From Streptomyces ferrugineus (GTDB lineage Bacteria; Actinomycetota; Actinomycetes; Streptomycetales; Streptomycetaceae), in contig NZ_CP063373.1 of the NCBI RefSeq assembly GCF_015160855.1, positions 3,224,001 to 3,288,000 of the forward strand: DNA of 64,000 nt, given 5' to 3'. The position numbers were made by a program, and so were the translations under genes. Of this stretch, positions 51,793 to 59,159 are shown in pieces. The notes under the pieces are model-generated. The model was not told the origin of the DNA. It saw nothing but the letters and a program-made list of their open reading frames with translations, and did no database searches. The number at the start of each line of letters is the position of its first letter. The stretch's first letter is position 1.

Positions 51793-51959
51793 ACCTACAC
51801 AACCCCTCGTTCACCCACGGCAGCTGACGTACCGTCTTCTGCCCGTTTGGTGATACCCGGGCCGTTTGCGGCGTACGCCGGAAGGACACAACAGGAGTGC
51901 GGGTCCTTGCAGTTCAGCGACCCGGACGGGGATTCACTTGGCGTGGAAGGCTGTTCGTC

Positions 51960-52526
51960 ATGGCGATAGCGCAGCCCGAGCGGGGCGGGCTGCTGCCCGA
52001 ACGCACGGGCCCCCATCGCGGTTCACTCGCCACCACCGCCTGCATGGAGACACTGCAGGTGGGCTATCTGCACGCCGTCGCCGCGGCGGCCGGCTGCTCG
52101 CTGTCGCAGCCGTTCCCGGACAACGGCATCGACTGGCACGTCAGCCACAGCGCGCCCGGCCACACGGTCGACGACGAGGTCACCATCAAGGTGCAGCTCA
52201 AGGCCACGTACCAGATCCCGCCGAAGCCGCCGGGCCGCTTCTTCTCCTTCACGCTGGACAACGACCACCTGGCGAAGCTCGCCCGCACCCCGGTCTCGGT
52301 GCACAAGATCCTGGTCGTGATGCTCGTCCCGCGCACCCAGGACGACTGGCTGCGCGCCAGTCACGACCGGCTCGATCTGCGGCACTGCTGCTACTGGGTC
52401 AATCTGGCCGGACACCGAATCACCGGACGGCGCCGCACCACCGTGCGGATACCGACCTCACGCATCTTCGACGACCGGGCGCTCTGCGAGATCATGACGC
52501 GGGTCGGGACGGGAGGCAGACCATGA
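51960..52526 (+). CDS. DUF4365 domain protein
   Basis: A 188-residue protein with the DUF4365 pattern: TACMETLQVGYLHAVAAAAG, then DNGIDWHVSH, IKVQLKATYQIP and HKILVVMLVPR. The D...QLK arrangement resembles a PD-(D/E)XK nuclease-like core, as suggested for this family. Whether it cleaves DNA here is unknown. GGAAGG lies 9 bases before the ATG at 51960. It overlaps the next gene by ATGA, so the two products are linked. Confidence 0.78.
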   Translation: MAIAQPERGGLLPERTGPHRGSLATTACMETLQVGYLHAVAAAAGCSLSQPFPDNGIDWHVSHSAPGHTVDDEVTIKVQLKATYQIPPKPPGRFFSFTLDNDHLAKLARTPVSVHKILVVMLVPRTQDDWLRASHDRLDLRHCCYWVNLAGHRITGRRRTTVRIPTSRIFDDRALCEIMTRVGTGGRP

Positions 52527-53752
52527 CGCATCGCCCCCTCCAGGAGCCGGCACGACCGGTGCGGCCGCACCCGGTCGACGCGTCCTGGGACCGTCCCCCC
52601 GAGCCCGGCGACGTCGACCCCGCCGTGCTCGGCGCCCTGCTGCACCGGCACGGCTGGCAGCGGCGCGGGGGAGCGGCCGGCCGCTACGGCCGCTGGACCC
52701 CGCCCGGACCGGGCGGCAACGGCACCAGCCTGCTCGTCCCCGAGTCCCGCGCCTTCCCCGACAGCGACGACCTGCTCGGCGAGGCGCTTCTCGCCCTGTC
52801 CCGCAGCGGCATGCCCTCCGCGCGCGAGGTGCTGGTCGGGCTCGCCGTGCCCAGCGACGAGATCCGCTGGTGGCGGGACGCACCGAGCGGACCGGCCGGG
52901 GCCGCGCCCTGGACCGCCGAGGAGGAGCTGCGCACCGGTGCCCGCCAGATGCTCCTCGCCGCGGCACTCGCCACACGCGCGCGTGCCGGCTACTACGGCG
53001 CCCGGCACCGCCGCTCGGCCGCGGCGATGCTGGAGAACGTCCTGGTCGGTTCGGGCGCCGGCGGCCACCACCTCGCCGCCTTCGTGCCCGTCGGCACGGG
53101 CCGCCCGCTCGCCGTACGCCTCCACCAGGCGCTGTACGCCGCCCGCGAGGCCATCGACTACCAGCGCGCCACCGGCGGCATGGACGCCTTCGACGGCGCC
53201 GTCGAGGCGGGCGTCAGCCGCGAGCTCACCGAGGCGCTGGTGGCGTTGGTGCGCGGCACCGAGGGCGCGCGCATCGCCGTCGAGTGGGCGCCCGCGGCCG
53301 GGGTGCCCGAGGACTGCGCGGCCGGTGTCGAGCCCGTCGAGTTCTCGCCGGGCGACCTGCCGGTGCTGCGCGAGGCCGCGGCCCGCTATCTGCGCGAGGA
53401 GCCGTCCGTGCCGGTCAGGATCACCGGCGCGGTCGTCCGGATGCGCAGGTCCGGGCCGCGCGGCGAGGGCACCGTACGGCTGAGGGTCATCGCGGGGGCC
53501 GAGGTGCCGCACGTCCGGCTGACGCTGGACGAGGAGTCGTACCGGATCGCCGGGCACGCCCACCTCGTCGGGCTGCCGGTGCGGGTGCACGGGCGGCTGG
53601 AGAGCCGGGGCGGCTTCCGCAAGATCACCGGGGCCTCCGGGGTCGTACCGGTACAGGTGGACGAGGCCGAGCGGGACCGGCTGATGAAGTCGCTCCAGGA
53701 GGACCTGGACTTCTTCGAGGAGGCTTGCGGCGGGGAGGACGCCGGGGACTGA
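52523..53752 (+). CDS. Hypothetical protein coupled to the DUF4365 gene
   Basis: A 409-residue soluble protein that I do not recognise. The N-terminal part holds DPAVLGALLHRHGWQRRGG and a Gly/Pro stretch. The middle is helical (GARQMLLAAALATRARAGYYGARHRR). The C-terminal ~120 residues look beta-rich (VRITGAVVRMRRSGPRGEGT, GLPVRVHGRLESRGGFRKI) like an OB or similar small fold. The tail is acidic. The ATGA overlap with the DUF4365 gene implies a shared task, perhaps in nucleic-acid metabolism, but this is only contextual. Confidence 0.75.
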   Translation: MTHRPLQEPARPVRPHPVDASWDRPPEPGDVDPAVLGALLHRHGWQRRGGAAGRYGRWTPPGPGGNGTSLLVPESRAFPDSDDLLGEALLALSRSGMPSAREVLVGLAVPSDEIRWWRDAPSGPAGAAPWTAEEELRTGARQMLLAAALATRARAGYYGARHRRSAAAMLENVLVGSGAGGHHLAAFVPVGTGRPLAVRLHQALYAAREAIDYQRATGGMDAFDGAVEAGVSRELTEALVALVRGTEGARIAVEWAPAAGVPEDCAAGVEPVEFSPGDLPVLREAAARYLREEPSVPVRITGAVVRMRRSGPRGEGTVRLRVIAGAEVPHVRLTLDEESYRIAGHAHLVGLPVRVHGRLESRGGFRKITGASGVVPVQVDEAERDRLMKSLQEDLDFFEEACGGEDAGD

Positions 53753-53866
53753 CGGGGTGGGTGTCCCGGTGACCGTTTCGCGGTCGGCCGTCCGGGGTCG
53801 GTACGATCGCGTAATGCGCGCGCTCCTGGTATGGCGCCGCACCCCACCTTCAGTCAGGAGAGACCG

Positions 53867-55843
53867 GTGTCAGACGTCCGTGTGATCATCCAACGCGATT
53901 CCGAGCGGGAAGAGCGCGTGGTGACGACGGGCACTACGGCCGCCGACCTCTTCGCCGGCCAGCGCTCCATCATCGCCGCGCGCGTGGGCGGCGAGCTCAA
54001 GGACCTGTCGTACGTGCTCGCGGACGGCGAGGAGGTCGAGGGCGTCGAGATCTCCTCCGAGGACGGGCTGGGCATCCTGCGCCACTCCACCGCGCATGTG
54101 ATGGCGCAGGCCGTGCAGGAGCTCTTCCCCGAGGCCAAGCTGGGCATCGGCCCGCCCGTCAAGGACGGCTTCTACTACGACTTCGACGTCGAGAAGCCGT
54201 TCACGCCCGAGGATCTCAAGGCCATCGAGAAGAAGATGCAGGAGATCCAGAAGCGGGGGCAGCGCTTCGCCCGCCGTGTGGTGACCGACGAGGCCGCCCG
54301 TGAGGAGCTCGCCGCCGAGCCCTACAAGCTGGAGCTGATCGGCCTCAAGGGCTCCGCCTCGTCCGACGACGGCGCGGACGTCGAGGTCGGCGCCGGCGAG
54401 CTGACGATCTACGACAACCTGGACGCCAAGACCGGCGACCTGTGCTGGAAGGACCTCTGCCGCGGTCCGCACCTGCCGTCGACCCGCGCGATCCCGGCGT
54501 TCAAGCTGATGCGCAACGCGGCCGCCTACTGGCGCGGCAGCGAGAAGAACCCGATGCTCCAGCGCATCTACGGCACCGCCTGGCCGTCCAAGGACGAGCT
54601 GAAGGCGTACCTGGACTTCCTCGCCGAGGCCGAGAAGCGCGACCACCGCAAGCTGGGCAACGAGCTCGACCTGTTCTCCATCCCGGAGCAGATCGGCTCC
54701 GGCCTCGCCGTCTTCCACCCCAAGGGCGGCGTCGTCCGCCGCGTGATGGAGGACTACTCGCGCCGCCGGCACGAGGAGGAGGGCTACGAGTTCGTCTACA
54801 CCCCGCACGCGACGAAGGGGAAGCTCTTCGAGACGTCGGGCCACCTGGACTGGTACGCCGAGGGCATGTACCCGCCCATGCAGCTCGACGAGGGCGTGGA
54901 CTACTACCTCAAGCCCATGAACTGCCCGATGCACAACCTGATCTTCGACGCGCGCGGGCGTTCCTACCGTGAACTGCCGCTGCGCCTCTTCGAGTTCGGG
55001 ACCGTGTACCGGTACGAGAAGTCGGGCGTCGTGCACGGCCTCACGCGCGCGCGTGGCTTCACGCAGGACGACGCGCACATCTACTGCACCCGCGAGCAGA
55101 TGTCGGAGGAGCTCGACAAGACGCTCACCTTCGTCCTCGGCCTGCTGCGCGACTACGGCCTGACCGACTTCTACCTGGAGCTGTCGACCAAGGACCCGGA
55201 GAAGTTCGTCGGCTCCGACGAGGTCTGGGAGGAGGCGACCGAGACGCTGCGCCAGGTCGCCGAGAAGCAGGGCCTGCCGCTGGTGCCGGACCCGGGCGGC
55301 GCCGCCTTCTACGGGCCGAAGATCTCCGTCCAGACCAAGGACGCCATCGGCCGTACCTGGCAGATGTCGACGATCCAGCTCGACTTCAACCTGCCGGAGC
55401 GCTTCGACCTGGAGTACACCTCCGCGGACGGCTCCAAGCAGCGCCCGGTCATGATCCACCGGGCCCTGTTCGGCTCCATCGAGCGGTTCTTCGCGGTGCT
55501 CCTGGAGCACTACGCGGGCGCCTTCCCGGCGTGGCTGGCCCCGGTCCAGGCGATCGGCATCCCGATCGGCGACGGGCACGTGGACTACCTGGAGAAGTTC
55601 GCCGCGGCCGCCAGGAAGAAGGGCCTGCGCGTCGAGGTCGACTCGTCCTCGGACCGTATGCAGAAGAAGATCCGCAACGCCCAGAAGCAGAAGGTGCCCT
55701 TCATGGTCATCGCGGGCGACGAGGACATGGCCAACAACGCGGTCTCCTTCCGCTACCGCGACGGCTCGCAGGAGAACGGCATCCCGTTCGACGAGGCCAT
55801 CGCGAAGATCGCGAAGGTGGTCGAGGAGCGGACGCAGGTCTGA
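53867..55843 (+). CDS. thrS: Threonyl-tRNA synthetase
   Basis: A 658-residue class II aminoacyl-tRNA synthetase. Domains in order: TGS (about 1-65), the editing domain with [10 protein letters not shown] near residue 73, the catalytic core (about 270-540) with the zinc-binding [10 protein letters not shown] and motif 2 [15 protein letters not shown], and the anticodon-binding domain (about 550-658). The GTG at 53867 has AGGAGAG just upstream, and the ATG 12 codons earlier is less likely. A -10 TACGAT lies at 53802-53807. No T-box leader is recognisable in the short upstream stretch. Confidence 0.97.
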   Translation: MSDVRVIIQRDSEREERVVTTGTTAADLFAGQRSIIAARVGGELKDLSYVLADGEEVEGVEISSEDGLGILRHSTAHVMAQAVQELFPEAKLGIGPPVKDGFYYDFDVEKPFTPEDLKAIEKKMQEIQKRGQRFARRVVTDEAAREELAAEPYKLELIGLKGSASSDDGADVEVGAGELTIYDNLDAKTGDLCWKDLCRGPHLPSTRAIPAFKLMRNAAAYWRGSEKNPMLQRIYGTAWPSKDELKAYLDFLAEAEKRDHRKLGNELDLFSIPEQIGSGLAVFHPKGGVVRRVMEDYSRRRHEEEGYEFVYTPHATKGKLFETSGHLDWYAEGMYPPMQLDEGVDYYLKPMNCPMHNLIFDARGRSYRELPLRLFEFGTVYRYEKSGVVHGLTRARGFTQDDAHIYCTREQMSEELDKTLTFVLGLLRDYGLTDFYLELSTKDPEKFVGSDEVWEEATETLRQVAEKQGLPLVPDPGGAAFYGPKISVQTKDAIGRTWQMSTIQLDFNLPERFDLEYTSADGSKQRPVMIHRALFGSIERFFAVLLEHYAGAFPAWLAPVQAIGIPIGDGHVDYLEKFAAAARKKGLRVEVDSSSDRMQKKIRNAQKQKVPFMVIAGDEDMANNAVSFRYRDGSQENGIPFDEAIAKIAKVVEERTQV

Positions 55844-55856
55844 TCGGGCCGTGACC

Positions 55857-55891
55857 GAGGCCCCCGGAAGGCTCAGCCCTCCGGGGGCCTC
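55857..55891. terminator. Bidirectional terminator overlapping the potassium channel stop
   Basis: GAGGCCCCCGG (55857-55867) pairs perfectly with CCGGGGGCCTC (55881-55891). The stem covers the last codons and stop (55873-55875) of the minus-strand channel gene and also lies 14 bases after thrS. Confidence 0.8.
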
Positions 55892-56532
55892 CTGTCGCTC
55901 TCGCGGGAGAAGATCTGCAGGAGCCAGGAGGAGAACGACCCCGTCACCGCGCCGAGCAGGGCCAGCCCGCCGGCCATCATCCCCATCGCGATCGCCCGGC
56001 CGCCCGCGGTCACCGGTGTGATGTCGCCGTAGCCGACCGTGCTGATGGTCGCGGCGGCCCACCACACCGCGTCCCCGAACGTGCGCATGGTGGTGTCGGG
56101 CGCCCCACGCTCCTGCTGGAAGACCGCGAGGGCGCCGGCGAAGCCGAGGAGCAGGGTCGACAGGCTCGCGTAGGCGATCACCCGCGCGTGCAGGGAGAGC
56201 CGGGGCGCACCCTGCCGGTGCTGGATGGCGTCGTACAGCGGCACGATCCGCAGCGGCCGCAGCAGCGGCAGGACGACCACGACCGTGTGCAGGAAGTGGG
56301 TCCTGGCGAAGCGCGGGAAGCGCAGCCCGCTGAGGATCCAGCGGACCAGGTAGTCCGTGGCGAACAGCAGCCAGAGCACGAGCAGCGTGAACCAGCACAA
56401 GCTCCGCCAGCCGGGGGGCATGCTCACGGCAAGGACGCGGGCGGCATAGGTGGCCAGGAAGAGCAGCGAGGCGAGGAACAGCGGGATCTCGGTGCGCTGC
56501 TCCCAGCGGGTGTAAAGGCTGTCGTCGTCCAC
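55873..56532 (-). CDS. Potassium channel (ion_trans_2 type)
   Basis: A 219-residue membrane protein. The selectivity filter is TISTVGYGDI, with a pore helix before it (TFGDAVWWAA) and a last helix AMGMMAGGLALLGAVTG. Four hydrophobic segments precede the pore, and an Arg-rich stretch (LLRPLRIVPL) could be a remnant voltage sensor. No cytoplasmic RCK domain follows. The GTG at 56532 lies inside a 22-bp perfect palindrome, and a -10-like CAAGCT is 6 bases upstream with no Shine-Dalgarno, so it is probably leaderless. It is divergent from the HIT gene. Confidence 0.87.
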   Translation of the reverse strand: MDDDSLYTRWEQRTEIPLFLASLLFLATYAARVLAVSMPPGWRSLCWFTLLVLWLLFATDYLVRWILSGLRFPRFARTHFLHTVVVVLPLLRPLRIVPLYDAIQHRQGAPRLSLHARVIAYASLSTLLLGFAGALAVFQQERGAPDTTMRTFGDAVWWAAATISTVGYGDITPVTAGGRAIAMGMMAGGLALLGAVTGSFSSWLLQIFSRESDRRPPEG

Positions 56533-56551
56533 CGGCCAAGCTTGGCCGGTG
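56530..56551. promoter_or_regulatory. 22-bp perfect palindrome over the channel gene start
   Basis: The half-site CACCGGCCAAG is followed immediately by its exact reverse complement. The GTG start codon of the channel gene forms one end and the putative -10 (CAAGCT) the centre. This could be an operator or a start-blocking hairpin. Confidence 0.6.
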
Positions 56552-56598
56552 CCCGCGCCCCCGCCGCCCCGGCGACACGCCGCGAACGGACGAAGCCA

Positions 56599-56604
56599 TA
56601 TGCT
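56599..56604 (+). promoter_or_regulatory. -10 element for a leaderless HIT gene
   Basis: TATGCT ends 6 bases before the ATG at 56611 and no Shine-Dalgarno is present. Confidence 0.55.
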
Positions 56605-56610
56605 GCACGC

Positions 56611-57159
56611 ATGACGAGTGAGCCGGAGCAGCAGTGGGGAGTGGGGATCCAGGACGCCTTCCAGCGTCTGTGGACGCCCCATCGGATGGCCTACATCCAG
56701 GGTGAGAACAAGCCGACCGGTCCCGGTGCCGACGACGGCTGCCCCTTCTGCTCGATCCCGGCCAAGTCCGACGAGGACGGGCTGATCGTCAGGCGCGGTG
56801 AGCAGGTGTACGCGGTCCTCAATCTCTACCCGTACAACGGCGGCCACCTGATGGTCGTGCCCTACCGTCACGTCGCCGACTACACCGACCTCACCGACCC
56901 GGAGACCATCGAGCTGGCCGCGCTGACGAAGCAGGCGATGACCGCCCTGCGCACCGCCTCCGGCGCCCACGGCTTCAACATCGGCATGAACCAGGGCACG
57001 GTCGCCGGCGCGGGCATCGCGGCCCACCTCCACCAGCACATCGTCCCGCGCTGGGGCGGCGACACGAACTTCATGCCGGTGGTGGGGCACACACGGGTGC
57101 TGCCGCAGCTCCTCGCCGACACGCGGAAGATGCTGGCGGAGGCGTGGCCGACGGTGTGA
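56611..57159 (+). CDS. HIT family hydrolase/phosphorylase
   Basis: A 182-residue nucleotide-binding protein of the HIT superfamily. The triad HLHQHIVPRW is clear, preceded by a GCPFCSIP metal-binding start and LYPYNGGHLMVVPYRHV. Related actinobacterial proteins are Ap4A phosphorylases, so cleavage of dinucleoside polyphosphates is likely. The product begins MTSEPEQQWGVG. The Streptomyces position next to pgsA/pimA is conserved from memory. Confidence 0.9.
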   Translation: MTSEPEQQWGVGIQDAFQRLWTPHRMAYIQGENKPTGPGADDGCPFCSIPAKSDEDGLIVRRGEQVYAVLNLYPYNGGHLMVVPYRHVADYTDLTDPETIELAALTKQAMTALRTASGAHGFNIGMNQGTVAGAGIAAHLHQHIVPRWGGDTNFMPVVGHTRVLPQLLADTRKMLAEAWPTV

Positions 57160-57182
57160 TCGGTCGGCTGACGGTGACACGC

Positions 57183-57252
57183 ATCAGCCCGTCCGGCGTT
57201 TGAGGAAGAGGCCGTTCAGGCCGACGGGGGTCCGGGGCGCAGCCCCCAGGGC
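57183..57252. repeat. Copy of a Streptomyces intergenic repeat
   Basis: The stretch begins CAGCCCGTCCGGCGTTTGAG and ends GGGTCCGGGGCGCAGCCCCC. I recall this wording from countless intergenic positions in Streptomyces genomes. It lies between convergent genes and can form a GGGG...CCCC hairpin at its right end. Confidence 0.6.
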
Positions 57253-57294
57253 CGGCAACCCGGGCCCACCCCACCCGGCTCGTCCGCCGGAGGC

Positions 57295-58956
57295 CTACGC
57301 GTCGTACACGTCGGCCTTCTTGGGCGTCGGATCCTGCACAGCCGTGCTCAGGAACGAAGACCGGGCGCCGAACTTCTCGGTGTCCACCCCGTTCTCGGCC
57401 AGCACCTTGATCGACGCCGCGTGCACCACCCGCAGCACCGGCGTGGCGGCGCGCAGCGCGTCGTCGGCCATGAAGCGGTGCCGCCACGGCTGATCCGCCC
57501 ACGCGTGCCGCAGCCCGAACGGCTCGGGCAGCCCGATCGTCCCGCCGAGCCAGTTGAGCAGCGGCGGATACCAGGAGATCGGGGCCCGGACCGCGAGCCG
57601 TACCACCTCGTCGGTGTTGACCAGCGGAAGCTTGATCGTGCGGGTCTCCCACGGCTTGAACGACTTGGTGACCTCCTTGGTCGGCGCCGCGGGCTTGTCG
57701 TGGAACAGCCCGTTCACCGGGCCCAGGGCGTGCCCGGTCACCTCGATGCGCAGCGTCTCGTGCAGCACGGTCACCGTGATCAGCATCGTGATGATCAACT
57801 GCCCGTCCCACAGCGTCCACTGCACGCCCAGGTAGTGGCGGTCGCCGCTGCCGAACTGCTGCTTGTTGCAGATGTCCTGGATCGCGTGCGACTTCACCTG
57901 GTACGCCTCGACGTCCGTGCCCTCCGGCCGGGACACCGCCTTGGCGCCCTCGGCGATCGGCGTGACCACCCAGTGCCGTATCGAGGGCTTCGGGAAGCCG
58001 CCGGTGTTCAGTGGGCCGCGCTCCAGCATCCGTAGCTGGTCGTGGATGGAGCGGATCACGTCCCAGCTGCGGAAGGGGTGGATCTCCCGGGTGGGGTCGG
58101 CGGGCACCAGGTCCTCGGCCAGTTGCCAGCTGCCCCAGCGCGTGCCCATGCCGAGTATCCCCTTGGGCCCGGCGTAGAACACGGAGTTGGACTGCTGCTC
58201 GGCGCTGAGCTTGGCCAGGGACTGGCGCAGTTGCTCGGCCTGCGTCTCGGTCGGGCTGGTCGGCACGGCCTCCGGCACCTTCGCGCCGACGCTGCTGCCG
58301 GCCAGCAGGCTGTCCCACCGCTCCCGCAGGTCCTTCGCGGTGCGCTCGCAGACCTGCTTGGCCCAGAACCAGCCGAGGACGGGCATGATCACCGAGGCAC
58401 GCGCGTACCAGGCCCAGAATCCGGTGAACGGCATGCGGATGAGGAAGATCACGGCGAGCGCGCCCGCGGCGACGAGCAGCACCGAGGCGAGCGCGCCGCC
58501 CCGCTTCTGGTCCCGCTTGACGATGGTGGTGCGCAGCTGGAAGACCAGCAGCCACAGCAGCAGTCCGGGCAGGAACAGCACGCCGCAGACCACCATGATG
58601 GCGCTCAGCAGCCGGTCGCGGTCCTTGCGGATGTTGTTGGCGGCCAGGCAGTGCTCGACGACGACCTGCGGCTCGGTGCCGAAGGACTGGATCAGGGGCT
58701 TGCGGCCGCTGCCGAGCATGCGGTCGACCACGGCCCGCGAGAAGGCCTCACCCAGGTTGGGCCGGAAGATCTTCGCCCACTTGCGGCCTTCCTTGACATC
58801 GGTCTGATGCCATTCGTTGTCGGCCTTCTTGATGTCCTGGTACGGGTTGTCGCGATAGGCCGCCGAGGCCAGCGCGAACGTCGCCGTCTGGCCCTCGCCC
58901 GCCGTGCGAGGCACCTGCGGACCGAAGATGTCCGCGTAACCGCTCTCAACGGTCAT
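57295..58956 (-). CDS. Hypothetical membrane protein
   Basis: A 553-residue protein of unknown function. A polar N-terminal part (about 1-115) precedes three or so helices between residues 118 and 215 (MVVCGVLFLPGLLLWLLVF, VLLVAAGALAVIFLIRM, FWAWYARASVIMPVLGWFW). A large soluble C-terminal region follows, about 330 residues long, with many Trp and aromatic residues. The ATG at 58956 has GGGGGCGGGA upstream. A GTG at 59016 would add 20 residues. I see no known domain. Confidence 0.75.
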   Translation of the reverse strand: MTVESGYADIFGPQVPRTAGEGQTATFALASAAYRDNPYQDIKKADNEWHQTDVKEGRKWAKIFRPNLGEAFSRAVVDRMLGSGRKPLIQSFGTEPQVVVEHCLAANNIRKDRDRLLSAIMVVCGVLFLPGLLLWLLVFQLRTTIVKRDQKRGGALASVLLVAAGALAVIFLIRMPFTGFWAWYARASVIMPVLGWFWAKQVCERTAKDLRERWDSLLAGSSVGAKVPEAVPTSPTETQAEQLRQSLAKLSAEQQSNSVFYAGPKGILGMGTRWGSWQLAEDLVPADPTREIHPFRSWDVIRSIHDQLRMLERGPLNTGGFPKPSIRHWVVTPIAEGAKAVSRPEGTDVEAYQVKSHAIQDICNKQQFGSGDRHYLGVQWTLWDGQLIITMLITVTVLHETLRIEVTGHALGPVNGLFHDKPAAPTKEVTKSFKPWETRTIKLPLVNTDEVVRLAVRAPISWYPPLLNWLGGTIGLPEPFGLRHAWADQPWRHRFMADDALRAATPVLRVVHAASIKVLAENGVDTEKFGARSSFLSTAVQDPTPKKADVYDA

Positions 58957-59022
58957 TCCCGCCCCCGATCGCCGCACTGTCGCTTCTGCGGCCTTCCCGA
59001 CTTCCGTACTGCGCACACCTGT

Positions 59023-59035
59023 TGATCAATGATCA
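59023..59035. promoter_or_regulatory. TGATCA-A-TGATCA palindrome upstream of the membrane protein
   Basis: Two adjacent TGATCA palindromes form a 13-base symmetrical site, just outside the start region of the minus-strand membrane protein. AT-rich in a GC-rich setting, it could be a promoter or operator. Confidence 0.35.
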
Positions 59036-59159
59036 GAGTATCCCCAGCCACCGACAACCGTCGGCGGACGGCCGAAGCCGCCCGCCGACGCGGAGGGGAG
59101 CGTCGCGTAAACCGCTCGATGGTGCGCGGCCAGGGCCATTTGGCGGCGCCCGGCGCCAA

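Noticed and set aside
53753..53866. T-box leader ahead of thrS
   Set aside because: The space is too short and no specifier or T-box sequence is recognisable.
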